A DNA stretch of 5,702 nt from an uncultured Bacteroidales bacterium. Lineage in GTDB: Bacteria > Bacteroidota > Bacteroidia > Bacteroidales > P3. The stretch lies in contig CAMURW010000114.1 in NCBI GenBank assembly GCA_947097635.1, forward strand, positions 1 to 5,702, in the 5' to 3' direction. Below are positions 1-5,702 of the stretch, in pieces (position 1 is the stretch's first letter; each line of letters starts with the position of its first letter). The notes under the pieces were generated by a model. The model had not been told where the DNA came from. It made no database searches and saw only the letters and a program-made list of their open reading frames with translations. Position numbers and translations under genes: made by a program.

Positions 1-888
1 TGCATAGTCTATGTTCAGGCCGTAGGCGCTAGTCTGCGTGTTGCTGGCTTCGCCGTCTTTGTAGAGGTCGTTGGGCTCCACGGTGATTTCACTGCCGCCG
101 CGCATAGTGTATTTGGCGTACTCTTGGTTGATAAGGAGGTGGCGTGTGTTGGTCAGGAATGCAAAGCCGCTACCTATCAGCAGCACCAGCACTCCAGTTA
201 GAAATGGTTTGAAGACCTTGTCCTTGATGCTGAACACTAGATAGGTGATGCCTAGTACCACCGCACCGATGATGGTATAGAAGGTAATCTGGATGTGGTT
301 GAAAGTGATCTGAAGTCCCAGCGCCAGCGTAAAGAGGATAGCGCCCCAGATGACATTGCGCTTGGGATGGCTGGACTGAGGTGCCCGAAACACCAGCACC
401 ATTCCCGCCAGTACAGGTGCTATCATGCTCATCGCCCAGGCTTTGGTGATATGTCCCGCTTCGATGATGATGATGTTGTAGCTGCTTAGTCCGAATGCCA
501 GTGCTCCTATCAGCGACAGCCAGGGGTTCATGCCGAAGGCCAGCAGAGCGACGTAGAAGCCCAGCAGGTAGAGAAACAGCACAGCGATGTTGCGATCCAG
601 TCCCAGGGAGCGTCCTATGAGGCACTCCTTGAGGACGGTGAACACCGAAGGCTGTGGGTCGCTGGCTATCTGATAGCCTGGCATGCCGCTGAACATGGAA
701 CTGGTCCAGTTCGGCGTGGTGCCGGTCTGCTCTTTGTACTGTTTCTGTTCGTATGCCATAGCGTCGGCTTTCTCGGAGTCGCCTTGCCGCAGCACCATCC
801 CGCTAAGGACGGGGGTGAAGTAGAGGCACGACACAATGGCCATAGCTACAATGATAATGACATGGGTCCAACTGTTTTTCTTTTTCAT
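1..888 (-). CDS. YfhO-family polytopic membrane protein (partial, C-terminus beyond left edge)
   Basis: This reading frame opens with ATG at 888-886 and runs without a stop through 296 codons to the left edge, so only the N-terminal part, probably about a third of a typical Bacteroidota family member, is present. A first membrane segment lies at residues 9-27. It is followed by an extracytoplasmic loop with acidic residues D37, E39 and D42 and the motif NWTSSMFSGMPGYQ (60-73), which resembles the W..sMFgGMP signature of Bacteroidota YfhO proteins. Further hydrophobic segments lie near 101-118, 124-142, 152-167, 178-195, 200-220 and 228-245, and a GHITKAW motif sits at 145-151. The fragment ends in YGLNIDYA, also family-like. 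YfhO proteins are GT-C-like; the Bacillus member is linked to glycosylation of lipoteichoic acid. The substrate in Bacteroidota is unknown, and the acidic first loop as catalytic site is inference. The gene starts 34 bp after the phosphodiesterase stop with no terminator between, so co-transcription is likely. Confidence 0.86.
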   Translation of the reverse strand, partial: MKKKNSWTHVIIIVAMAIVSCLYFTPVLSGMVLRQGDSEKADAMAYEQKQYKEQTGTTPNWTSSMFSGMPGYQIASDPQPSVFTVLKECLIGRSLGLDRNIAVLFLYLLGFYVALLAFGMNPWLSLIGALAFGLSSYNIIIIEAGHITKAWAMSMIAPVLAGMVLVFRAPQSSHPKRNVIWGAILFTLALGLQITFNHIQITFYTIIGAVVLGITYLVFSIKDKVFKPFLTGVLVLLIGSGFAFLTNTRHLLINQEYAKYTMRGGSEITVEPNDLYKDGEASNTQTSAYGLNIDYA

Positions 889-922
889 TATGTTATGTCT
901 TAATTTCTTTAATTCTTAAAAT

Positions 923-2947
923 TTATTTTACTACAGGGTAAGCGATGCGTACGTGGTACATGCTCATCATCCTCACTTTCAGTACTTCACGTATGTGAGT
1001 AATATCGCTGAAGGTGATGTTGCAGTTGCTCAGCTGGTCTTCAGCAATTTTGTTGTCAATGATGCGGTCTACAAGGTTGTCGATGCTCTCTTTGTCGGGA
1101 TTGTGCAGACTACGTCCGGCGGCCTCCACGCTGTCCACTATCATCACTACGGCTGTCTCGCGGCTGAAAGGCTTGGGGCCGCTGTAGGTGAAGGCATCTT
1201 CGTCCGGTGTTTCGCCAGGGTGTTCCTGACACCATTTGGCGTAGAAATATCCTGTGTGCGTGGTGCCGTGGTGCGTGCGGATGAAGTCCACCACCTCGGT
1301 TGGGAGGTGGAACTTCTTGGCCAGACTGATGCCGTCCAGCACATGCTGGGTGATGATGCGCGCACTCTCCAGATAGTCTATGTTGTTGTGGGGATTGAAG
1401 TTGGTGTTCTGGTTCTCGGTGAAGTAGATGGGAGCCATTATCTTGCCGATGTCGTGATACAGCCCACCTACACGTGCCAGCAGTGCATCGCCTCCAATCT
1501 CGTTCACCACATCCTCGGAGAGGTTGGCCACCTGCATGCAATGTTGGAAGGTGCCCGGTGCTTTGCGGCTTAGGGCGCGAAGGGCAGGAGTGTCCGTGCT
1601 GGAGATTTCTAGTAGCGTGAGGTCGGTGGTGAGGCGGAACACCCTCTCGAAGATGTAGATGAGGGGGTAGGAGAGGAGCGTGAGTGCCGCGTTGAGGAAA
1701 AAGATGACATAGCTTTCCAACTTCAGGTTCTGCAGATTGGTGTCCTGCCCCAGCTTGCCGGCAGTGTAGATAAGCGAATAGGTGAGGAAGATGACGGCGC
1801 AGACGATGAAGAAGCTGCTGCGTTTTTGGAACTCGCGTACAGTGATGATGCTCATTATTCCTGTCACCACTTGATAGAAGATGAACTCAAAGCTGTTTGG
1901 CACCAGGTTGCCCAGAATAATGACGATGGTGAGGTGTACATAAAGTGCTACACGCATATCGAAGAACACGTGCATCAGGATGGGTGCGATGCACAATGGT
2001 GCGAGTAGCACCCAGGAGGGGTTGATACGCTGGACGAGGGATACAATGGCAGCCATCATCAGCACCACGACGAGCATCAGTGTTATCTTGCGGTAGTCTT
2101 CCAGTATCTCGTGCTTGATGTTTTTCAGGAAGAGAAACAGTGTTGTAAAAGCGATGAAGCACAACAACAGGTTGCCTAGCTCGTGGTTGAAGACATTATA
2201 GTGTTCGGCATAATGCTTGGCGTTCTCTTTCTCTAGCGTTTCCAGCACGTGTGCTTTCTCCTTGTCCACAAATTCGCCTTTGCTTATCACCAACTCTCCT
2301 CGTTGTATCATGGAGCTGCTCACGTTGGATTGCGAGAGGCGGGCATCCAGTTCCAGTTGCGATCGTGTGGCATCGTAGCACACGCTGTATTGCAGTATGC
2401 TGTCCACCAGCAAACGTTCTATCTTGGGGGCTTCGGCGGCATCGAACCGGTCCAGCACGTAGTCATACACCTGGTGCTGCGACACAAAGTCGCCCGGACT
2501 GTGTTCCTCGCCGATGTTGCCGTTGATGAGGATGATGGTGTGTCCCTCCGTGCCTTCGTAGTCCGTGGGGTCCTCGACGTAGCCTTTGCGATAAATGTTT
2601 TGCAGCACATGCAGGGCATTTTGTTGCTGACGGCGGTCCAGGTGGCTCTTGGTGAGGCGCTGACGGGCGTGGGAGAAAGCCATGCTGTCCGGCACGTAGT
2701 ACAGTAGTGCCTGCTGTTTAGCTTGGTTTATGGCAGCCTGCTGCTCGCCTTCGTCACGGGGCACCACGAAGTCGTAGGGTGCAAAGAGGTCATTGTCCGT
2801 CCAGAAGCTGCCCACGGCATAGTTGTAGCGCGTGGCACGGTCGTTTGTAGGGAACATTAGCAGTATGATCAATGACACTGCCATTATCGATATAATAATG
2901 TATAGTAGAGACAGATGCGCTACTATCCAGGAGAGAAATTTCTTCAT
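923..2947 (-). CDS. pgpH: PgpH-like 7TM-HD (HDIG) cyclic-di-AMP phosphodiesterase
   Basis: This 674-residue inner-membrane protein has the full 7TMR-HD architecture. An N-terminal membrane anchor (about residues 10-31) is followed by an extracytoplasmic 7TMR-HDED region (about 32-250), a seven-helix membrane block (about 257-433), the linker APGTFQH leading into the catalytic domain, and a cytoplasmic HD domain to the C-terminus. Metal-ligand candidates are all present: H469, H498-D499 (in GLYHDIGK), H535, H559-H560 and D605 (in MIVDSVEAAGR). Their spacing closely follows that of Listeria PgpH, which hydrolyses cyclic-di-AMP to pApA. Activity on cyclic-di-AMP here is inferred from the family; the gene symbol is by homology. 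The outer region could sense an envelope ligand. The start at 2947 gives a short K-containing N-terminus directly before the anchor helix and lies 22 bp downstream of a TAAATTTG element, which supports it. It is first in a leftward transcript with the YfhO-family gene. Confidence 0.94.
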   Translation of the reverse strand: MKKFLSWIVAHLSLLYIIISIMAVSLIILLMFPTNDRATRYNYAVGSFWTDNDLFAPYDFVVPRDEGEQQAAINQAKQQALLYYVPDSMAFSHARQRLTKSHLDRRQQQNALHVLQNIYRKGYVEDPTDYEGTEGHTIILINGNIGEEHSPGDFVSQHQVYDYVLDRFDAAEAPKIERLLVDSILQYSVCYDATRSQLELDARLSQSNVSSSMIQRGELVISKGEFVDKEKAHVLETLEKENAKHYAEHYNVFNHELGNLLLCFIAFTTLFLFLKNIKHEILEDYRKITLMLVVVLMMAAIVSLVQRINPSWVLLAPLCIAPILMHVFFDMRVALYVHLTIVIILGNLVPNSFEFIFYQVVTGIMSIITVREFQKRSSFFIVCAVIFLTYSLIYTAGKLGQDTNLQNLKLESYVIFFLNAALTLLSYPLIYIFERVFRLTTDLTLLEISSTDTPALRALSRKAPGTFQHCMQVANLSEDVVNEIGGDALLARVGGLYHDIGKIMAPIYFTENQNTNFNPHNNIDYLESARIITQHVLDGISLAKKFHLPTEVVDFIRTHHGTTHTGYFYAKWCQEHPGETPDEDAFTYSGPKPFSRETAVVMIVDSVEAAGRSLHNPDKESIDNLVDRIIDNKIAEDQLSNCNITFSDITHIREVLKVRMMSMYHVRIAYPVVK

Positions 2948-2969
2948 AAAATGCGTTCAAAAGAAAGTG

Positions 2970-2977
2970 CAAATTTA
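2970..2977 (-). promoter_or_regulatory. Bacteroidota -7 element for the pgpH-like gene
   Basis: On the minus strand this reads TAAATTTG (continuing CA), an exact match to the TAnnTTTG -7 consensus of the primary sigma factor of Bacteroidota. It ends 22 bases before the start codon at 2947, which would give a leader of roughly 15-20 bases. A TTGG at 2997-2994 could be the -33 element, but the 16-base gap is shorter than the usual 17-23 or so. The element is seen; promoter activity is inferred. Confidence 0.6.
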
Positions 2978-3020
2978 CGTGTTTTTTTCGATTCCAAGGT
3001 GAAAGATTGATTTTTTTCTG

Positions 3021-3028
3021 TAAATTTG
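3021..3028 (+). promoter_or_regulatory. Bacteroidota -7 element for the SUMF1-fold gene
   Basis: TAAATTTG (continuing CA) matches the TAnnTTTG -7 consensus exactly and ends 36 bases before the start codon at 3065, implying a leader of about 30 bases. No TTTG-like -33 element is visible at the usual distance upstream, where the sequence is AAGGTGA. Promoter activity is inferred from the element and its placement. It may drive the downstream genes too, since no clear terminator follows the first gene. Confidence 0.55.
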
Positions 3029-3064
3029 CAGAATTGCTTTTTAGTGACGATAATTCGTAAATAG

Positions 3065-4144
3065 ATGAAAAATAGACTGTTATTTTCTTTTTTGTTACTG
3101 ATGGGTTCTGTCGTTGCGGCACAAAATGTGACGAATGTTTTCTTCCAACGGCATGACAAAGAGGTGGTGGTGACCTATTCTTTGGACAAAAAAGCGGATA
3201 TTCGCTTTCAGGTGTCCACGGATCAGGGCAAGCATTGGAGCAGGGACATTCAGAATTATAGCGGTGACGCTGGCAAAGATGTGATGCCAGGCAAGGAGAA
3301 GAAGATTCTGCTGTACGACCTGCCCGAATTACAGGCGATACCCTATGTGCTGGATACCTTGCTGGGTATCAGCGAAAACGACACGATGATACGATTCCGC
3401 GTGGAGGTGGACGATGGCAGTGTGGACATAGTGGTGAGAGACGTAGCCATCCGCATGATGTTTGTTCCAGGCGGCTCCTTTAGCATGGGCTGCACGCGTC
3501 CCAGTGCCATCAAGCACACCTATGATGCTAGCAGTCCCGTGCATAAAGTGACCGTGGACACCTTTTTTATGGCACAATACGAAGTGACGCAGCGCCTGTG
3601 GATGGCGGTAATGGATACCAACCCCAGCCGCTGGCAGAGCAGCGACAGCCTGCCAGTGGAACAGGTCTCTTTCAACGATGCACAAATATTTATCGCACGC
3701 CTGAGCCAGATGACGGGCTATCGTTTCCGCATGCCCACGGAGGCGGAGTGGGAATATGCTGCACGCGGTGGCAATCGCAGCCACGGATATGTCTACCCAG
3801 GCTGCGATGGAGCACCGGGAGCGGTGGCATGGTATGGTATGAACAGCGATAATCATACCCATCCTGTGGGACGCAAGAGACCTAACGAGCTGGGCATCTA
3901 CGACATGGGCGGCAACGTGTGGGAATGGTGCAGCGACTGGTACAGCGACTACACCGCCGAGGAACAGGTGAACCCCCGCGGACCCAAACGCGGCGAAAAC
4001 CGCATATTGCGCGGTGGCTGCATGAATAGTCCCTCCTGGGGGGTGGCGGTACACGACCGTAGTTGGTACCTGCCCGACCACGGCTACGGTTTCCATGGCA
4101 TCCGGCTGGTGCTGGATAGCGTCACCGATCCGGATGATTTTTAA
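3065..4144 (+). CDS. Secreted SUMF1/FGE-fold protein, non-canonical (lacks FGE catalytic cysteines)
   Basis: This 359-residue protein begins with a signal peptide (hydrophobic core LLFSFLLLMGSVVA, probable cleavage after A19 before QN), so it acts outside the cytoplasm. Residues about 20-125 form a beta-rich domain (VVVTYSLDKKADIRFQVSTD) of the kind that precedes SUMF1 domains in Bacteroidota. Residues about 130-352 are a formylglycine-generating-enzyme-sulfatase (SUMF1) domain with MMFVPGGSFSMG (131-142), RMPTEAEWEYAARGG (222-236), NELGIYDMGGNVWEWCSDWY (274-293), RILRGGC (313-319) and GFHGIRLV (342-349). Counting from the RGG motif, the positions of the two copper-binding cysteines of true FGE are S322 and V327, so sulfatase activation is unlikely. 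The mature protein keeps four cysteines (C143, C247, C289, C319), which could form disulfides. A structural, binding or other envelope role is inferred; the substrate is unknown. No lipobox is present. The next gene, hpt, starts 44 bp later. Confidence 0.92.
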   Translation: MKNRLLFSFLLLMGSVVAAQNVTNVFFQRHDKEVVVTYSLDKKADIRFQVSTDQGKHWSRDIQNYSGDAGKDVMPGKEKKILLYDLPELQAIPYVLDTLLGISENDTMIRFRVEVDDGSVDIVVRDVAIRMMFVPGGSFSMGCTRPSAIKHTYDASSPVHKVTVDTFFMAQYEVTQRLWMAVMDTNPSRWQSSDSLPVEQVSFNDAQIFIARLSQMTGYRFRMPTEAEWEYAARGGNRSHGYVYPGCDGAPGAVAWYGMNSDNHTHPVGRKRPNELGIYDMGGNVWEWCSDWYSDYTAEEQVNPRGPKRGENRILRGGCMNSPSWGVAVHDRSWYLPDHGYGFHGIRLVLDSVTDPDDF

Positions 4145-4188
4145 CGTGTAAGCGTTGATACGTCCCGAATTAATATTGGAATTTAATT

Positions 4189-4755
4189 ATGCAGTCTACG
4201 AGAAGTCGTATACAAGTGGGCGACAAAACTTTTCGCCTTTATCTGGAGAGCGATGAGATTGGCGCCATCGTGGCACGAGTCGCCACAGAGATAACGCATG
4301 ACTACGAGCATCTGAAAGATGCCGAGGACCGTGGCCCCCTATTTCTGCCCATCTTGAACGGAGCGTATATGTTCGCTGCCGACCTCAGCCGCTGTCTGAA
4401 CTTCGATGCGGATATATGCTTTGTGAAACTGACGTCGTACGTGGGCACAACCAGCACGGGTAAGCTGCACAATCTGATAGGCATCCCTAATGACATCAAG
4501 GACCGCAATGTGATAGTGGTGGAAGACATTGTGGACACGGGAATCAGCATGGGACAGGTGCTGATGCAGCTTCATGAGATGGGAGTGGCCAGTGCGAAGA
4601 TCTGCACCTTCCTTATTAAACCTGGGAAATTCCAGGGCAACTACGAGGTGGACTACATAGGTCGGCAAATAGACAACGATTTCGTCATAGGCTACGGAAT
4701 GGACTACAACGAATATGGCAGGTTCTACAAGGACGTGTACATAACGGAAAGTTAG
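4189..4755 (+). CDS. hpt: Hypoxanthine phosphoribosyltransferase
   Basis: This 188-residue cytoplasmic enzyme transfers the phosphoribosyl group of PRPP to hypoxanthine (and usually guanine), forming IMP or GMP in purine salvage. The type I phosphoribosyltransferase signature VIVVEDIVDTGISM lies at residues 108-121, with the acidic pair E112-D113 and D116-T117-G118 binding the ribose phosphate. The pyrophosphate loop is LNGAYMF (56-62), the flexible active-site loop holds S83-Y84, K144 sits at the purine-recognition position, and the C-terminal DFVIGYGMDYNEYGR (164-178) closes the base pocket. Length is close to the usual 175-185 residues, so the gene appears complete. The ATG at 4189 follows an AT-rich stretch without a Shine-Dalgarno sequence, as is common in this phylum. 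It sits 44 bp after an envelope-protein gene and 93 bp before a lipoprotein gene, so it is not obviously in a purine operon here. Confidence 0.97.
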   Translation: MQSTRSRIQVGDKTFRLYLESDEIGAIVARVATEITHDYEHLKDAEDRGPLFLPILNGAYMFAADLSRCLNFDADICFVKLTSYVGTTSTGKLHNLIGIPNDIKDRNVIVVEDIVDTGISMGQVLMQLHEMGVASAKICTFLIKPGKFQGNYEVDYIGRQIDNDFVIGYGMDYNEYGRFYKDVYITES

Positions 4756-4815
4756 TTTAGTTAGGTTCATACACGTATTAATAATAATTAAAGTTTTTAA
4801 GGAGTATTAAAGTGT

Positions 4816-4834
4816 GCGGAGCGTAGTGCTTCGC
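4816..4834 (+). other. GC-rich hairpin in leader of lipoprotein gene
   Basis: GCGGAGC (4816-4822) can pair with GCTTCGC (4828-4834) over seven base pairs including one G-U, with a five-base loop GTAGT. It stands out as GC-rich within an AT-rich 93-bp spacer. No T tract follows, so it is not a standard intrinsic terminator for hpt. It lies 14 bases before the start codon at 4849 and could affect mRNA stability or ribosome access. Function is unproven. Confidence 0.35.
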
Positions 4835-4848
4835 CAGAAGTAAGGAAT

Positions 4849-5232
4849 ATGAAAAGATTTTGTAAACTGCTGCTGGTTGCAGTGGCAGCAACGTGGATGT
4901 TTGTCGCCTGTAAACTCGACAACGCCAATTATCATCCCGGCGACCTCGTGGGGAAATGGGTGCTGACCAGCAATGGCGTGCAGGGCACCGAGTTCTGGCG
5001 CTACGATGCCGACGGCACAGGTGTCACTTGGGACACAAAAGACGACGTATCGGAAGAAGAAGCCCAGGCTTTCGACTGGACACTGGAAGGAAATCAGTTG
5101 ACACAAGTCCATAAAATGGAAAACAGTCAAGCAGTAGTGCCGTTGGTGTACACCATCACCGACCTTACCTCCAGCGAATTGGACTACAAGGACGATTATG
5201 GTAGGAAGTACGTATTCACCAAGGTAAACTAG
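4849..5232 (+). CDS. Lipocalin-like lipoprotein
   Basis: This small 127-residue protein has a lipoprotein signal peptide: positive start MKRFCK, hydrophobic core LLLVAVAATWMF and lipobox FVAC with the acylated cysteine at C21. The mature 107 residues contain LVGKWVLTS (about 33-41), EFWRYDADGTGVTWDTKDD (about 47-65), FDWTLEGNQLTQVHKM and LDYKDDYGRKYVFTKV at the C-terminus. This is the pattern of the lipocalin-like beta-barrel lipoproteins widespread in Bacteroidota, which open with a short strand containing G.W and end in an aromatic-rich strand. They are envelope-anchored and of unknown ligand; a ligand-binding or accessory role is inference only. The start is chosen because it gives a complete signal peptide. 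AAGG lies only three bases upstream of the ATG, too close for a normal Shine-Dalgarno site. An AsmA-like gene follows after 19 bp, indicating co-transcription. Confidence 0.88.
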   Translation: MKRFCKLLLVAVAATWMFVACKLDNANYHPGDLVGKWVLTSNGVQGTEFWRYDADGTGVTWDTKDDVSEEEAQAFDWTLEGNQLTQVHKMENSQAVVPLVYTITDLTSSELDYKDDYGRKYVFTKVN

Positions 5233-5251
5233 TTTTCTTGCTTAAAACATT

Positions 5252-5702
5252 ATGTCGGATAACAACGAAATCAGCACCATCAGTTTGCCCACAGACGAAA
5301 AGCCTCGCAAGCGTCGTGGTCTAAAGATAACACTCGTCTTCATGGGATCCCTGCTGGGGCTGGTGGTGATAGTGCTATGTGTGGTGTGCTGGCTCGTCTT
5401 CACGCCCCATCGTCTCACCAGCATAGTAAACGCGCTCGACGAACGTTTCCTCATATGCGAGAGCCATTTCGAGAAGGTGGACCTCACGTTTTTCAAGACT
5501 TTCCCCAAGGTGGGACTGGATGTACACAACGTGCAGCTGATCAACCCAGTGGAGGGCGCCGCCAATGACACCTTGGCCAGCATTGGAGATGTGGCGGTGG
5601 GACTCAATGTGAAGGCATTGCTTAGGGAGAAGGACGTGGTCGTCAACCAGTTGTATATCAAAGGCGTAAAGGTCCATGTGTTCGTCGACAGCTTGGGCAG
5701 CG
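5252..5702 (+). CDS. AsmA-family envelope protein (partial, C-terminus beyond right edge)
   Basis: The frame opens with ATG at 5252 and stays open for 150 codons to the right edge; it lacks its 3' part. The N-terminus is a short hydrophilic cytoplasmic tail with a basic cluster (KPRKRR, 17-22), then one membrane segment (about 25-50), then the motif TPHRLTSIVN (51-60). The following periplasmic stretch, with FEKVDLTFFKTFPKVGLDVHNVQLINP (about 73-99), LASIGDVAVGLNVKALL and VVVNQLYIKGVKVHVFVD, matches the start of AsmA-like proteins of Bacteroidota, where a beta-rich repeated groove follows a single anchor. AsmA-like proteins such as TamB and YhdP are thought to carry phospholipids between membranes or affect outer-membrane assembly; that role here is inferred from the family. 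The 19-bp gap after the lipoprotein gene, without a terminator, suggests one transcript. Confidence 0.85.
   Translation, partial: MSDNNEISTISLPTDEKPRKRRGLKITLVFMGSLLGLVVIVLCVVCWLVFTPHRLTSIVNALDERFLICESHFEKVDLTFFKTFPKVGLDVHNVQLINPVEGAANDTLASIGDVAVGLNVKALLREKDVVVNQLYIKGVKVHVFVDSLGS

Larger units (their letters stand above)
2968..3030. repeat. Inverted repeat of TGCAAATTTA / TAAATTTGCA in divergent spacer
   Basis: The arms at 2968-2977 and 3021-3030 are perfect 10-base reverse complements separated by 43 bases. Each arm contains the putative -7 element of one of the two divergent genes, so the simplest reading is two similar promoters facing apart rather than an operator. The bases between are AT-rich with a T tract on each side of the centre (about 2981-2988 and 3011-3017). 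Confidence 0.6.

Noticed and set aside
170..625. A 151-codon open frame on the minus strand inside the YfhO-family gene
   Set aside because: It is out of frame with the long membrane-protein reading frame on the same strand, which has clear membrane segments and family motifs.
889..922. Terminator between the pgpH-like and YfhO-family genes
   Set aside because: The 34-bp spacer is AT-rich but forms no convincing GC stem followed by a T tract.
953..1573. A 206-codon open frame on the plus strand opposite the HD domain
   Set aside because: It is the antisense of the conserved HD domain; the translation shows no motif and no promoter precedes it.
3329..4096. A 255-codon open frame on the minus strand opposite the SUMF1-fold gene
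   Set aside because: Its translation is low in complexity of the antisense type (rich in A, V, H) with no recognisable domain, while the plus strand holds an unmistakable SUMF1 domain throughout.
4171..4178. TAATATTG as a -7 promoter element for hpt
   Set aside because: It differs from TAnnTTTG at one position, lacks a -33 element, and ends only ten bases before the start codon, leaving almost no leader.
4339..4770. A 143-codon open frame antisense to hpt
   Set aside because: It lies over the conserved phosphoribosyltransferase motifs on the plus strand and has no independent support.
5232..5248. GTTTT ... AAAAC inverted repeat between the lipoprotein and AsmA genes as a terminator
   Set aside because: The stem is five mostly A-T pairs with a seven-base loop and no following T tract; too weak to call.

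Overview
The window looks like an ordinary chromosomal stretch from a member of the Bacteroidota, most likely Bacteroidales (Prevotella/Bacteroides-like). The evidence is gene content (a Bacteroidota-type YfhO membrane protein, a 7TM-HD phosphohydrolase, an extracytoplasmic SUMF1-fold protein, a lipocalin-like lipoprotein and an AsmA-like protein), start codons without clear Shine-Dalgarno sequences, AT-rich spacers around GC-balanced genes, and TAnnTTTG-type promoter elements. The family assignment is firm; the genus is not determined.

Layout. There are two divergent gene groups. On the minus strand, reading leftwards from 2947, are a PgpH-like cyclic-di-AMP phosphodiesterase (2947-923) and, after 34 bp, a YfhO-family polytopic membrane protein (888 to the left edge, cut off at its C-terminus). 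On the plus strand, reading rightwards from 3065, are a secreted SUMF1/FGE-fold protein (3065-4144), hypoxanthine phosphoribosyltransferase hpt (4189-4755), a small lipocalin-like lipoprotein (4849-5232) and the N-terminal part of an AsmA-family envelope protein (5252 to the right edge). Together these genes cover almost all of the window. The YfhO and AsmA genes are open at the window edges, so both are partial here.

Control. The 117-bp divergent spacer (2948-3064) carries two copies of TAAATTTGCA in opposite orientation, one correctly placed before each gene. They are the best promoter candidates in the window. A short GC-rich hairpin lies in the leader of the lipoprotein gene. No strong intrinsic terminator, tRNA, rRNA, CRISPR array, insertion sequence or attachment site was seen.

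How the genes fit together. The left pair acts at the inner membrane (second-messenger turnover and probable lipid-linked glycosyl transfer or envelope assembly). The right group mixes one cytoplasmic purine-salvage enzyme with three envelope proteins. No novel multi-gene system is evident. The points most worth a second look are the SUMF1 protein lacking both catalytic cysteines, the symmetric divergent promoter pair, and the lipoprotein/AsmA pairing next to hpt.
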